Shown: positions 26,708 through 36,134, counted from the first letter of the stretch. The stretch: 64,000 nt of DNA from SKHV01 sp963678565 (GCA_963678565.1 OY782875.1:1922001-1986000); one strand, 5' to 3'. Numbers and translations: made by a program. The notes: a model not told the origin generated them from the sequence alone.

Positions 26708-28240
26708 TTAGTCCTTTGTTAGCTTGCCTTTTTTTACATTGCCATCAATACAAAGAAGATATAAATATAAACCGCTAGTAATATTGTCAATTGCAATCTG
26801 TTCATTATTTGAAACACTTTTAAGAAGAACTCTTTGTCCTTGTAAATTGTACAGTTCAATAGTAGCATATGAACTGTTATTGGGAAATGAAACTTTTAAA
26901 TAATTAGATGCTGGATTCGGATATACAACAATGTTTTCGGTTGATATTTCTTTGCTATTGGAACTATTTTGCTTCGAATAATAATATATACCTTTTTGAT
27001 TAGCGCACCCAATATAATATTCAAGAGGTTTATTGTTAATGTTTTCAGATTTATTAACAAAAAACCAATTAAATGCAGGTGACTTTATATCAGAAAGTAC
27101 ATAAGAATAATCATAAGTGTATTCGTATTTACAGGTATCACCACTATCATAATGGACAAGTGTTTCACTAATAGGATTACCATTACCGTCATAAGAGTAG
27201 TCAATTTTTAAATTAAGCTCCCATTGGTTACTATAAGTACTCCATTGATACATAACATATTGTAATTCATCGCTATTAGTATTATAAGTGTGTTCATATT
27301 TGTATTTATAATAAACATCCCATTCATTATTGTCAGCATCCCATTCATTGAGTGCATATAGCGTTACATCACCAATAGAGTCATAGGTATATTCATATTG
27401 ACGATATATATCCCATTGTTCACTGTCTGTATTCCAATTATACGAATTACGCTGTCTATTATATTCATTATAATAAATATATTCAAATTTATTATATAAA
27501 TTCCATTCATTATTTTCTGTGTTACATTTATAAATAATGCATTGACTTAAAGTAGTATCAATATTATATGTATATTCATATTTATAATATGTATCCCATT
27601 GGTTACCACCATCGTCCCAGTTATAAAGAATATATTGAGTTTTATTATTATTATCATCATAAAAATAATCATACTTATTATAATAATACCACAGATTATT
27701 CTCATCGTCCCAATCATAATTTATATATTGAGTTTTATTATTATTATCGTCATAGGAGTATTCTTCTTTTTCTTTCCCTACCCACTGATTGTTTTGCTTA
27801 TCCCATCTATAATCAGAATATAATGTCATATTTCCGTTGTTGTCGTAAGTGTATTCTTCTCTTTGAACCCCTACCCATTGACTGTTGTCATCATTCAATA
27901 CATATGAAATATATTGTGCTCTATTGATGCTATCATCATAAATATATTCTTTTTTACCACCCCCTTCCCATTGATTAGTGTCATCGTTCCACTTATAATT
28001 AATTATGCTATCTAATCTTTGTTCTGCTGAATTTTCCAATTTTAAGACGTTGCGTTGACTTTTGATTCTGCTTGTTTGCTTAAACACTAAATTACTGTAT
28101 TCTTGTCGTAACAAAGTTTCTTTTAAATCCATATGTGAGCAATTTTCTTTTAAATTTTGAAATTTCTCAAATTTTGCATACTGTCCAAATGCTAAAGTTA
28201 TATACAACGATAATGAGATTAATAGTATTATTTGTTTCAT
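26708..28240 (-). CDS. Secreted WDD-repeat protein with T9SS sorting domain
   Basis: 510 aa. A signal peptide (ends AFGQ) is followed by about ten tandem repeats of roughly 30-35 residues with the pattern Y-Y-DDNNNKTQYI-W-DD-NNQW-Y-EYTYD. They are tyrosine, tryptophan and asparagine rich and resemble other extracellular beta-repeat proteins. The last 75 residues (VYPNPASNYLKVSFP ... LYNLQGQRVL ... GLYLYLLCIDGNVKKGKL) form a type A C-terminal sorting domain for type IX secretion. Probably a surface adhesin or structural protein. Single-gene unit before ACR11. Confidence 0.82.
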   Translation of the reverse strand: MKQIILLISLSLYITLAFGQYAKFEKFQNLKENCSHMDLKETLLRQEYSNLVFKQTSRIKSQRNVLKLENSAEQRLDSIINYKWNDDTNQWEGGGKKEYIYDDSINRAQYISYVLNDDNSQWVGVQREEYTYDNNGNMTLYSDYRWDKQNNQWVGKEKEEYSYDDNNNKTQYINYDWDDENNLWYYYNKYDYFYDDNNNKTQYILYNWDDGGNQWDTYYKYEYTYNIDTTLSQCIIYKCNTENNEWNLYNKFEYIYYNEYNRQRNSYNWNTDSEQWDIYRQYEYTYDSIGDVTLYALNEWDADNNEWDVYYKYKYEHTYNTNSDELQYVMYQWSTYSNQWELNLKIDYSYDGNGNPISETLVHYDSGDTCKYEYTYDYSYVLSDIKSPAFNWFFVNKSENINNKPLEYYIGCANQKGIYYYSKQNSSNSKEISTENIVVYPNPASNYLKVSFPNNSSYATIELYNLQGQRVLLKSVSNNEQIAIDNITSGLYLYLLCIDGNVKKGKLTKD

Positions 28241-28277
28241 ATTTTAGTTTTTTATGATTTGTAATTTAACTGATTGC

Positions 28278-28403
28278 TAACGGTAAATGCAAGTTGTCGT
28301 TGCGGATTTCAAAGAGCGTCAGCGTCCGATAGGACCTGATGGTCAAGAAAGGAACAGAGACAACAAGGAAAGCTGATACCACACTGCAATTTACAAAATA
28401 TTA
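28278..28403 (-). repeat. ACR11, attC-like repeat overlapping the gene end
   Basis: TAACGGTAAATGCAAGTTG, hairpin block GCGTCCGATAGGACCTGATG, right arm CACTGCAATTTACAAAATATTA. It is close to ACR17. The stop of the 28391 gene lies within its right arm. Confidence 0.78.
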
Positions 28404-28750
28404 GCAGCTGCCTTTTTCTCAATAAGATTATTTATCTCATAAGTTATATTTCTAAAGAATATTTTTTGTCTAAAATAAGATATTAAATATCCAACAATTG
28501 TTAAGATCAATACAGGTAGTGATAAATATAAATAATCTATTGATATTGTTTGATTATTAAAGACCAGTAAGACTAAAAGAAATATAGGTCCGATCACAAC
28601 TGATCTTGTCAAATTGATTTCATAAGAAAACTTTATACCAGAGTTATTTACATCTAAACCTATTTCTCCAGAATTAATTCCGCTCATTAAGCTGGCCGAA
28701 CCGTTTTGATCCTGAATTCTTGATTTAAAAGTTAATTTATTTTCAGTCAT
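28391..28750 (-). CDS. Small two-TM membrane protein of unknown function
   Basis: 119 aa. Residues 1-48 are polar, then two TMs (VVIGPIFLLVLLVF; LYLSLPVLILTIVGYLISYF) and a charged tail. The final residues ANIL and the stop are encoded by the right arm of ACR11, showing that the repeat contributes coding sequence. No family recognised. Confidence 0.6.
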   Translation of the reverse strand: MTENKLTFKSRIQDQNGSASLMSGINSGEIGLDVNNSGIKFSYEINLTRSVVIGPIFLLVLLVFNNQTISIDYLYLSLPVLILTIVGYLISYFRQKIFFRNITYEINNLIEKKAAANIL

Positions 28751-28880
28751 CTTTGTTATAATGACATTTCTTTCTGTTAGAATCTAACTTAGGTAACTCA
28801 TTAGGGGCGGCTGTAATTTTTATTTTATCAAAATTCTTGTAGTTAAGCTTCTTTTCAAATGTTAAATAGAATGGAAACAT
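28743..28880 (-). CDS. Possible 45-aa ORF overlapping the two-TM protein start
   Basis: ATG 28878-28880 opens MFPFYLTFEKKLNYKNFDK and ends at a TGA that overlaps the start of the 28391-28750 gene by 8 nt, as in translational coupling. It is too short to judge. The 28881-29031 stretch holds only AT-rich spacer. Confidence 0.25.
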   Translation of the reverse strand: MFPFYLTFEKKLNYKNFDKIKITAAPNELPKLDSNRKKCHYNKDD

Positions 28881-29031
28881 AAATTATTAAGTTTATTCCT
28901 TGTGATCTAACATAAATAATGGATCGTTTAATTTATATTTAATATTCGTTGAAGATAATAATTTACTCATTTCTAAAATTGAGTAAACAAACTTAATATT
29001 TAATAACTGTGATTTTAATTGGGTTGTTTGC

Positions 29032-29120
29032 TAACGATAAATTGTAAGTTGTCGGTGTGGATTTTACAGAGCGTTAATGTCCGTTAGGACATGACGATCC
29101 AGAAAGGAACAGAGACTGAA
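29032..29120 (-). repeat. ACR12, left part only
   Basis: TAACGATAAATTGTAAG, GAGCGTTAATGTCCGTTAGG, CAGAAAGGAACAGAGAC, then the similarity stops. Its left flank (TTTGCTAAC) pairs with the right flank of ACR11 (TTAGCA). Confidence 0.65.
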
Positions 29121-29169
29121 ATGATTTGAATTATTCTTTATATGTTATTTTTTCTATTTGCACTATCGT

Positions 29170-29193
29170 TTATATATATATATATATATATAT
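29170..29193. repeat. (TA)n microsatellite
   Basis: Twelve TA units between truncated ACR12 and the IS3-family element. Confidence 0.9.
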
Positions 29194-29365
29194 CCTGTGA
29201 TTTTCAGTCATTTAACACTCACTCAAGTTTATCATTTTTTAGCCAATTTTACGTTAGCAACAGGATTTAATAAACTCTGTAGAAATAAATAATTTGCGTT
29301 TTTTTGGAAGTGCTTATGTGGCAAATGTCTAGTCCTAGAATACGGCTACAGGTTAAACATTGTTT

Positions 29366-30223
29366 TTATGCTACATTTTTAAACACCGAGTTAGGTGTTT
29401 TGTACCCTAAAGATAAATGAAGCCTTTTATTATTATATAGTTTAATAGCATTTTTTGTAGCACGTTTTGCATGAGCAGTTGAAAAGAAGCATTGGTCGAG
29501 GTAAAACTCGTCTTTCAAAATACCGTTAACTCTTTCAGCAACTGCGTTTTCATAACAATGATTTTCTTCTGTCATACTTATATTTATTCCTTTTCTTTTT
29601 AACTCATTTACATACATATGGCTGCAATACTGCACCCCTCTGTCGGAGTGATGTATAAGTCCGACCGCTGGTCTTGTATGCCACAGGGCCTTTTTGAGGG
29701 CCCGTAGGCATCCCGACAGCTCCAGGCTATCGCTGATGTCGTGTCCGATTATTTTCCGTGAATACAAATCGGTTATCAGCGCTAAATAACAAAAGCCTTT
29801 TACGGTTCTGATGTATGTAATATCAGAAACCCATACCTGGTTTGGTTTTGTGATCTCCAACTCCTTGATAAGGTTGTTGTATTTATGGAAATGGTGATAT
29901 GAATTGGTTGTTTTAGCATACGCTCTTTTCCGTTTCACCAGCATATTATTCGCTCTGAGTATATTAAACAGAGAGTCCCTTCCAAGTTTAATCTGTTTGG
30001 CCTCAAAAGAGGGTTGTAGTGTTTCGTGTAGCTTACGTACGCCCACTCTGGGTTGCTCTTTCCGTTCTTCTTTTACAAGCTGTATTACTTGCGATTCAAC
30101 TGATTTGTAGCGTTCCCAACGCTTAATGTATTTATAGAATGCATCGCGTTTTAGGTGGAATAGGGCACATACCTCCGACATGCTTGCTATACCCGTTTGT
30201 TTTGTTGTTGAGGTAGCTTTCAT
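29366..30223 (-). CDS. IS3-family transposase OrfB (DDE integrase)
   Basis: 285 aa. The HTH_21 region (GVRKLHETLQPSFEAKQIKLGRD) is followed by the rve integrase core with WVSDITYI (first D), IHHSDRGVQYCS (second D) and NAVAERVNGILKDE (E). It looks intact to the usual end YNNKRLHLSLGYKTPNSVF. Normally produced as an OrfAB fusion by -1 frameshifting. Confidence 0.92.
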   Translation of the reverse strand: MKATSTTKQTGIASMSEVCALFHLKRDAFYKYIKRWERYKSVESQVIQLVKEERKEQPRVGVRKLHETLQPSFEAKQIKLGRDSLFNILRANNMLVKRKRAYAKTTNSYHHFHKYNNLIKELEITKPNQVWVSDITYIRTVKGFCYLALITDLYSRKIIGHDISDSLELSGCLRALKKALWHTRPAVGLIHHSDRGVQYCSHMYVNELKRKGINISMTEENHCYENAVAERVNGILKDEFYLDQCFFSTAHAKRATKNAIKLYNNKRLHLSLGYKTPNSVFKNVA

Positions 30224-30272
30224 CAGGGCTTGATGTTTAAGTTTTTTTTTAGTTCCTCAACACTTTTGTACC

Positions 30273-30593
30273 CTAAGTTTTGGCAGCAACCTCCAGGTAA
30301 GAATCTAAAACAAGCCTATCCAAATCCTTTTTAATCAGGAGTTCTTTCAGTTGTTCTACTTCTTTCTGTAAAGCTTTTAAGCGGCTGATTTCATCTTTTG
30401 TTTGTACCATAATACGCGTATTCATTAAATCTTTGCGGTCGTACTTTCGTACCCATTCATTGATTGTGCTTGACTGAATCCCATAAATCCGGGATAGTTG
30501 TCGTTTTGAGTATTTACCCGTACTAAGTTCAGCTAAAATTTTGAGTTTGAAACTCTCGCTGTAACGTCGTGTTACTCCATCATTTTTATACAT
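30273..30593 (-). CDS. IS3-family transposase OrfA
   Basis: 106 aa from ATG 30593, after which the helix-turn-helix begins (YSESFKLKILAEL, KRQLSRIYGIQSSTINEWV). A leucine-zipper-like coiled coil follows (ISRLKALQKEVEQLKELL). A longer open frame upstream runs into ACR13 and is not used. Confidence 0.88.
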   Translation of the reverse strand: MYKNDGVTRRYSESFKLKILAELSTGKYSKRQLSRIYGIQSSTINEWVRKYDRKDLMNTRIMVQTKDEISRLKALQKEVEQLKELLIKKDLDRLVLDSYLEVAAKT

Positions 30594-30642
30594 ATCTACT
30601 TTTTTAGTGTAGACATATTTTAGGACGTCACAATATGCCACA

Positions 30643-30768
30643 CAACGGTTACCTGTAAGTTGTGTTGCGGATTTCGGAGCGCGTTCATGTTCGATAGGTC
30701 TGAACTGCAATGCGAGAATCCAGCGTACGACACACCAAGAACCCCGCACTGCAATTTACAATTTGTTA
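30643..30768 (-). repeat. ACR13, attC-like repeat
   Basis: CAACGGTTACCTGTAAG start and CCGCACTGCAATTTACAATT...GTTA end, complete. The right flank GTTAGCAACCGTATT pairs with the ACR14 left flank AATATGGTTGCTAAC (14 of 15 positions). Confidence 0.78.
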
Positions 30769-30783
30769 GCAACCGTATTTTGG

Positions 30784-31516
30784 TCATAAAATTATTCCTC
30801 CCATTTCAAAGATTTTATACTTAGCTCGTTTACCTTCAGATTCTAAATCGTAATGTTCAGTATGCCAGATCGATGAACGAGGAACTCTTGAAGCATAACC
30901 TTTAAGTCTTAAAATGTAATTTGTTGGAAAGATAAGCCATTCTTGATCTCGTTTAGCATTACTTAAAGAGTTTTCGTCTCTACATGATTCTTTATTTTTA
31001 TTTAAATAGACAAAAGCATTGATTAAAGCAAAACTATGTTTTTTGTCGTCTGATTCTTGACAATATTCACATACTTTCTCATGTGCAGAAAAATCAAAAG
31101 GATATGGAGAGTCAGCTTCAATTAAACTTGAATCACAACGATAAGTAAAACTATAAATTCCATTTAAATCGTCCCGTTTTGTTAATTGGAATTTATCTAA
31201 ATGAAATATGAATATGTAATTTGTCTCAAGATGAGTATCACATTTTCTAAGTCATCTATTTGACCATGGGAACAATCGAAATCTGCAATTGATCTTTTGT
31301 CTGTGAATGATAAAGAACAGGAACTGTTATAGAAATTATTTTTGTCAATTGGTGAAATATGTTCCTCTATACTTTTTAATAGTCCATTTTTTGAATATAA
31401 GCAGGATCTCCAGAATTTATCTGTTTTGTCAATAATTCATTTGTCCTATAAAACTCTGGTTTTGTTGAATTTCCAAATTTGTCACCACGAAATAATGTTT
31501 TAGGTATTGTATCCAT
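30784..31516 (-). pseudogene. Broken gene with two frameshifts, family uncertain
   Basis: From ATG 31516 the product starts MDTIPKTLFRGDKFGNSTKP. It shifts frame in an A-run near 31381 (YIQK / NGLLKSIEEH) and again near 31235 (DDLEN / CDTHLETNYIF), then runs to TGA at 30784 (EMGGIIL). Rejoined it would be about 240 aa. The FRG then SCSLSFTDK order is loosely reminiscent of ADP-ribosyltransferase folds, but I would not assign one. It fills one ACR-bounded unit with matching ends. Confidence 0.6.
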
Positions 31517-31540
31517 CGCAGCTGTTTTTAATATGGTTGC

Positions 31541-31665
31541 TAACGGTTGGTACATGTTGTCGGGGTGGATTGCGGAGCGCGTTCCTGTCCGAAGGACTGA
31601 GACAACCAGGTGGGAATCCGGGCTACGCATGCCACAGAAACCGCTATGCAATATATAAAATGTTA
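31541..31665 (-). repeat. ACR14, attC-like repeat
   Basis: TAACGGTTGGTACATGTTG and CGTTCCTGTCCGAAGGAC mark the second major subfamily. The right arm CCGCTATGCAATATATAAAA departs from it, so the copy is mosaic. Confidence 0.78.
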
Positions 31666-31679
31666 CCACCAGTACTTTT

Positions 31680-33143
31680 TTATAAATATTTAGTCCAAGA
31701 TATAGTCAACATGTTATTGTTTATATTTTGCTGTATGTGCTGAAATATGTCAAACTCATATTTTTTACCTAACAGTACTTTAATGTCGTCATAATGTCCA
31801 CCAATACGCAAACCTGCTCCATAATTTAAACCCCAGCTAAATTTGTTTATATCGCTGTCAATATCGTTACTATTAATCTCTCCTTGAAAATTATAAGAGT
31901 ATGATCCACCAACATTTAAAAATAATCCAATCGGCTTTTTTCTTGATGTTGTTAGATAATAATTGACAGGTAATATAATACTTTGCATTTTGAAGTTCAT
32001 ATTTTCAGTCTTGTCAAAAATAGTCTGGTATAGAATCTCTGGCTGAATCTCACTATGTTCATTAATTAAAAATTGCGATGTAATCCCTCCACTATAACGT
32101 CTAGCTTTTATCTTTCCAATCAGTTCGTTTGAAAACTTCAAATTCTGATTATTCTTTTCTAATTTAAATCCAATATTAAAAATATCTTTTTTGCTTTTTG
32201 TCTTGAAGATATTGACTTTGGGCTGAATGTTATTTTCAAATTCAAGTGTGCCATTTTTATTAAATTCAGTGGTTAAGGAAAAAGCTGAGTCAAGATAGTT
32301 CTTAAATTCTTTTTTATACCGATGCAGGGGTCCTCTATCTGTTTTTCGGTAGTTATAACCAATGTTATAAGTATTTGTGGTATCTGTTGCGGAAAGTGCC
32401 TGTTTTAATGTGTTTGATATTATAATGCTACTATCTTTTAAATTAAGCCCATTTTTATAAATTTCATAGATTGGCATATTGTACCCATAGAAATATTTAC
32501 CATCAGATTTATTCCAGTCATATTTTATTTTAGAATTATAAGGTTCAATTTTAAAACCTGTTTGATAATATTTCGTATAGTCATTCTTGAATTCCTCAAA
32601 ATTGTCCATGAATTGTTTTTGCTCATAATTTTCTTTAGCCTCTTTTTCAAGTTGTACCGGCAAACGTCCTTTTAATACAAGACTATCAAGTAATTCATTC
32701 GACAGATTAACAGAACCGTGATAAATACATTTACCATTTCGGTCGATTATTGCCATATGGGTAGAAGCAGTATAAGGAAAGGATTTATTTTTCAATTTGC
32801 TTTCATCACTGCAAAACGAAAAAGAATAATTCATTTTATCCTTGTATTTTAAAATACTTTTCAGATAATCGTCTGAAACAGCATAAAAAGATATTTTATC
32901 AGAATATATTTTATAGAAGTTGTTGTAATTATTCAGTAATTCTTTTGAGCCAGAACAATACAAATCCCACCAATGAAGTATTAATATCTCATCGTTGAAG
33001 CTGCTTACCGGTTTTTCCTCAATTTTACCATTCTCCAAAATTATTTTCAGCTTATAATCAGATGCATCATCTCCTATTTTAATTTCCTGAGAGTAAATAC
33101 TATACCCCGCAAAAATCAATATATTTAGTAATAATGTTCGCAT
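31680..33143 (-). CDS. Exported thioredoxin-fold protein fused to a C-terminal beta-barrel-like domain
   Basis: 487 aa. A signal peptide (GYSIYSQ) precedes a thioredoxin/AhpC-like domain at about 25-155 (LILHWWDLYCSGSKELLNNY; AIIDRNGKCIYHG). It has a single cysteine in the active-site loop (C-S-G-S), so classical dithiol chemistry is lost. The C-terminal 200 residues alternate as in PorT-like barrels (FGLFLNVGGSYSYNF, WGLNYGAGLRIGG) and end in MLTISWTKYL. The start ATG lies 5 bp from the end of IS copy B, so its native promoter is gone. Confidence 0.62.
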   Translation of the reverse strand: MRTLLLNILIFAGYSIYSQEIKIGDDASDYKLKIILENGKIEEKPVSSFNDEILILHWWDLYCSGSKELLNNYNNFYKIYSDKISFYAVSDDYLKSILKYKDKMNYSFSFCSDESKLKNKSFPYTASTHMAIIDRNGKCIYHGSVNLSNELLDSLVLKGRLPVQLEKEAKENYEQKQFMDNFEEFKNDYTKYYQTGFKIEPYNSKIKYDWNKSDGKYFYGYNMPIYEIYKNGLNLKDSSIIISNTLKQALSATDTTNTYNIGYNYRKTDRGPLHRYKKEFKNYLDSAFSLTTEFNKNGTLEFENNIQPKVNIFKTKSKKDIFNIGFKLEKNNQNLKFSNELIGKIKARRYSGGITSQFLINEHSEIQPEILYQTIFDKTENMNFKMQSIILPVNYYLTTSRKKPIGLFLNVGGSYSYNFQGEINSNDIDSDINKFSWGLNYGAGLRIGGHYDDIKVLLGKKYEFDIFQHIQQNINNNMLTISWTKYL

Positions 33144-33200
33144 CGTTTGTCTATTTCTAAAACTGGTTGACAGTTTTATAGTTAGTTTTTGATAAATATA

Positions 33201-34006
33201 CTAAGTTGTTCTCAGTTTCTTCTTTTTATGTTTACTAATTTTCTTTTTCCATCTTATTGGTTCAAAGTTGGGATAGGAGTGTGCCTGTTCCGGAGTTCTG
33301 TATTTGCAACTTAAATGAGGTCTCATCTTGTTGTATATATGAATCGATTGTTTGATGGCTTTTTGAGCATCTTTTTTTTCGATAAATCCTTCTCCATCTC
33401 AAACTCTGATTTTAGTATTCCATTTACCCGTTCAGCAATGGCATTCTCATATGGATCGTATTTGGTTGTCATGCTGATGTCAATTCCTCCATCATCAAGT
33501 ATGTCGGTATAAGCCGGAGCACAGTACTGCAAGCCTCTGTCAGAATGATGGATGAGTGTCTGATCGGGATACTGACGCTTTTTTAAAGCCATTCTCAGTG
33601 CTTTCAGAGTGCTTGCCACTTTCAGGTTATCTGCCAACTCATAGCCCATGATTTGTTTGGAATAGGCATCTGTCACCAATGATAGGTAAAGCGGTTGTTT
33701 ACGCGTTTTGATATAGGTGATATCGCTCACCCAAACCTGCTCTGGCCTAATAACTTCTAGCTCCTTTATCCGGTTAGGATGCTTCCAGTACCGATGATGG
33801 CTATTGGTCGTACGTGTGAAGTTCTTTTTCTGCTTCACCAGCATGCGTTCGGCCCGCAGTATATCAAAGAGCTTATCCCTGCCACATTTAATGCCCATAC
33901 GTTTAAAATCGGGCTTTAAAAGATAATATAGTTTCAGTATACCCCGGCGAGGCATTACACACCTGTATTGCTGAACCATATCGATAATTTGCTTTCGATC
34001 CATCAT
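33201..34006 (-). pseudogene. IS3-family transposase OrfB, frameshifted near its C-terminus
   Basis: The integrase core is intact (WVSDITYIKT, LIHHSDRGLQYCA, NAIAERVNGILKSEF). In the A-run near 33375 the frame shifts: the coherent continuation KDAQKAIKQSIHIYNKMRPH to the stop at 33201 is in another frame. The N-terminal residues KFCSTLDISRQAYYKQCL are read upstream of 34006, reached by OrfA-OrfB frameshifting. Confidence 0.75.
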
Positions 34007-34083
34007 TAACTGTTTGTTACGTAAACATTGCTTGTAATAAGCCTGACGGCTTATGTCAAGCGTGCTACAAAATTTTGTGATGC

Positions 34084-34479
34084 TTACTTTTTGTCCAGTT
34101 TTTTGTAGGTATCGCGCAGGGGTTTGGGCAAGAATTTTTTTTTGACATCCACACCATACTCATCCTCGACAATCTCTATGGCTGTCTCAAGGATCAGCTT
34201 CTGAGACTGTAATTCCTTGATTTGCTTGCGGAGCTCCTGAATCTCTTGTTTTGCTGACTTACCGCCCATTTGTCGTAACTTTTTGTCCAAGTTACCATAT
34301 TTTTTAATCCAAGTCTGGATTGTTGAGCGTGAAATCTTGTACTTAATTGATGCCTGGTTAATGGAGATCAATCCATTTTCTACGTCGGCCAGCACGGTCA
34401 TTTTGAATGCATAACTGTACCCTTGTGAGGTAATTTTCCCGGCCGGACTTTCATTTTCTTGTCTGTTTACTGTACTCAT
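34084..34479 (-). CDS. IS3-family transposase OrfA
   Basis: 131 aa. An HTH (YAFKMTVLADVENGLISINQ ... SRSTIQTWIKKYG) is followed by a coiled coil (QEIQELRKQIKELQSQKLIL). It ends TYKKLDKK in an A-rich stretch suitable for -1 frameshifting into OrfB. Confidence 0.85.
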   Translation of the reverse strand: MSTVNRQENESPAGKITSQGYSYAFKMTVLADVENGLISINQASIKYKISRSTIQTWIKKYGNLDKKLRQMGGKSAKQEIQELRKQIKELQSQKLILETAIEIVEDEYGVDVKKKFLPKPLRDTYKKLDKK

Positions 34480-34534
34480 AACGATTGAAATTGTGTCAAC
34501 CTATTTCGGACAAGACATAATTTTTAATAGGGCA

Positions 34535-34661
34535 TAACGGTAAATTGTATGTTGACGGTGCGGATTTCGAAGAGCGTCAGTGTCGACCGATACACTTTAA
34601 TTTGATAAAAGCTGAAACGCCCAAAAACCGCTGAAACCCCTATGGAATATACAAAATGTTA
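34535..34661 (-). repeat. ACR15, attC-like repeat
   Basis: TAACGGTAAATTGTATG left half with right half CCGCTGAAACCCCTATGGAA and TACAAAATGTTA, a subfamily shared with ACR33. Right flank GTTAGGTTTTCGTGC pairs with ACR16 left flank GCATGAAACCTAAC. Confidence 0.78.
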
Positions 34662-34676
34662 GGTTTTCGTGCTTTA

Positions 34677-35411
34677 TTAAGTAATAATTATTTTTATAGA
34701 TAGTCCTAATAAAATTGCTAACAAAAAACTAATGAATGTTCCAAGAATAATATATTCTGTTTTCTTTTGGTCTGAAGAATCTTTCAAATCCCCAAATCGA
34801 AAAACGGACTTAGCAGCAAGTAAAAAACCAATTACACTTAATTTATTTAGAATAATAAAAGTAAATACAAGTATTCGTTCTATAATTCCAATCCACTTTC
34901 CTGCACTTTTCAACCCATCTCCTTGATTTGAATCATTTAATTCATTATTCCATTTATTTGTCATCTTACCAATTAATACAGATGTTGGCATTGTTAATAA
35001 TATATAAGCTATTAGCAACCACCAAAACTTTGAATTACTAAAAATTAAGTTCCATAATTCAACAAATTCGTTCCATTGCTTTGTGTATGTCAACCAAATA
35101 CCAATTATAACCAATAAATGTAAAATTTGATCTATTGTAAATATCCAAATATTTGTTTTTTTGACTAAGCTTTTAACGGAATCTATTATTAAATGAAATA
35201 ATGAAATAATAAATATTAGTTTCCATAATTTTATATCCCACAAAACAATGAATAAGGTCACTGTTGTTATCACTATATGAATGTATAAATGCCATGATTT
35301 AAAACCTTCTTCATCTTTTTTAGTAGCCCATTTAGTTGGCTGTAATATAAAATCTGACAAGAAATGTGCAACTAATATTTTTAGTAATAAATCTATATCT
35401 AGGTAATCCAT
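34677..35411 (-). CDS. DUF3307 membrane protein
   Basis: 244 aa. The N-terminus AHFLSDFILQPTKWATKK and the following SWHLYIHIVITTV carry the conserved polar motif (H, D, Q) of DUF3307 proteins. Seven or so TMs follow. Function unknown. The gene starts 2 bp after the stop of the SatD-like gene, and the pair is found together in other bacteria, so they probably act as a unit. Confidence 0.8.
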   Translation of the reverse strand: MDYLDIDLLLKILVAHFLSDFILQPTKWATKKDEEGFKSWHLYIHIVITTVTLFIVLWDIKLWKLIFIISLFHLIIDSVKSLVKKTNIWIFTIDQILHLLVIIGIWLTYTKQWNEFVELWNLIFSNSKFWWLLIAYILLTMPTSVLIGKMTNKWNNELNDSNQGDGLKSAGKWIGIIERILVFTFIILNKLSVIGFLLAAKSVFRFGDLKDSSDQKKTEYIILGTFISFLLAILLGLSIKIIIT

Positions 35412-35413
35412 TG

Positions 35414-36103
35414 TTATTTAGCTTTAATAATTAATTCAAAATACCTTTCTATAAAAGATTGTATGCTTCCAATATTACCATAAGTAACAAGTCGTTTATG
35501 TGTAGCTGGTTGGGAAATATTTAATATACTTGCCAATTCACTTTGATTTTTTTTATCTAAAAGATGAATAAAAATAGCTTCTGCTGTATTTGCAGTCCAA
35601 CGACTAATAACAGCATCTGACAATTTAGATTCAACATAAAATTCCTTATTTATGTTTTCCCATGGAGTATCAATTCCTAATCTCTCATTTTCTTTTTTTA
35701 ACTTGTCCAGTAAATAACCTGATTTTTGGAAAGCTTCTCCTTGAGACTCTGAAACTTTATCTCCTATATAACTCACCTTACCAACACCAATTGCTATACG
35801 AGCATCTGTATAAACATAATTTATTGGTTTGTTTGATTTTTTCCCTTCTATTTTATATTTAGATTCAAAAGCACGCAAATGAGATCTTATTATTATCGCT
35901 GTAATTAATGCCAACTCAGGTTTGGGTATAATAGCCTGAAAACTATCTCCTCTAAAAATTTGAAATGTAGCTTTATAAGAAAGAAGTTTTCTATTTATTT
36001 CATTAAACGTTTCTTTAAGTGAAGTTATTACAGCTTCAATATCTCCATCCTTAATAGATTTAGATTTAACAAGATCACCAGTAAGAACTGCAACATCGTT
36101 CAT
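35414..36103 (-). CDS. SatD-like protein with C-terminal helix-turn-helix
   Basis: 229 aa. The N-terminal region (VAVLTGDLVKSKSI, FQIFRGDSFQAII, DARIAIGVG) fits the SatD family, a fold resembling nucleotidyl-cyclase-type domains. Residues about 180-215 form a helix-turn-helix (QSELASILNISQPATHKRL). A sensor-regulator of its own operon is likely, since two copies of a palindrome lie just upstream of its start. First gene of a two-gene operon with DUF3307. Confidence 0.75.
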   Translation of the reverse strand: MNDVAVLTGDLVKSKSIKDGDIEAVITSLKETFNEINRKLLSYKATFQIFRGDSFQAIIPKPELALITAIIIRSHLRAFESKYKIEGKKSNKPINYVYTDARIAIGVGKVSYIGDKVSESQGEAFQKSGYLLDKLKKENERLGIDTPWENINKEFYVESKLSDAVISRWTANTAEAIFIHLLDKKNQSELASILNISQPATHKRLVTYGNIGSIQSFIERYFELIIKAK

Positions 36104-36134
36104 ATTATCATTATTTTTATCCTTATAACAACCA

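Larger units (their letters stand above)
29326..30630 (-). mobile_element. IS3-family insertion sequence, copy A
   Basis: About 1,305 bp. The terminal inverted repeats are TGTCTAGTCCTAGAATACGG (left, from 29326) and the reverse complement of TATTTTAGGACGTCA (right, to 30630), sharing GTCCTA-AATA-G-CTACA. It encodes OrfA and OrfB in order on the minus strand. A target duplication is not clear. It lies between the truncated ACR12 and intact ACR13. Confidence 0.75.
33148..34517 (-). mobile_element. IS3-family insertion sequence, copy B (different from copy A)
   Basis: About 1,370 bp, bounded by TGTCTATTTCTAAAACTGGT on the left and the complement of TGTCTTGTCCGAAATAGGTT on the right; both continue GGTTGACA inward. 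It encodes OrfA and a frameshifted OrfB. The left end lies 5 bp upstream of the ATG at 33143. Confidence 0.72.

Noticed and set aside
27568..27927. Plus-strand ORFs of 119 and 74 aa
   Set aside because: Low-complexity shadows of the antisense WDD-repeat gene.
30594..30749. N-terminal extension of IS3 OrfA to 30749
   Set aside because: It reads through ACR13; the HTH begins after the internal start at 30593.
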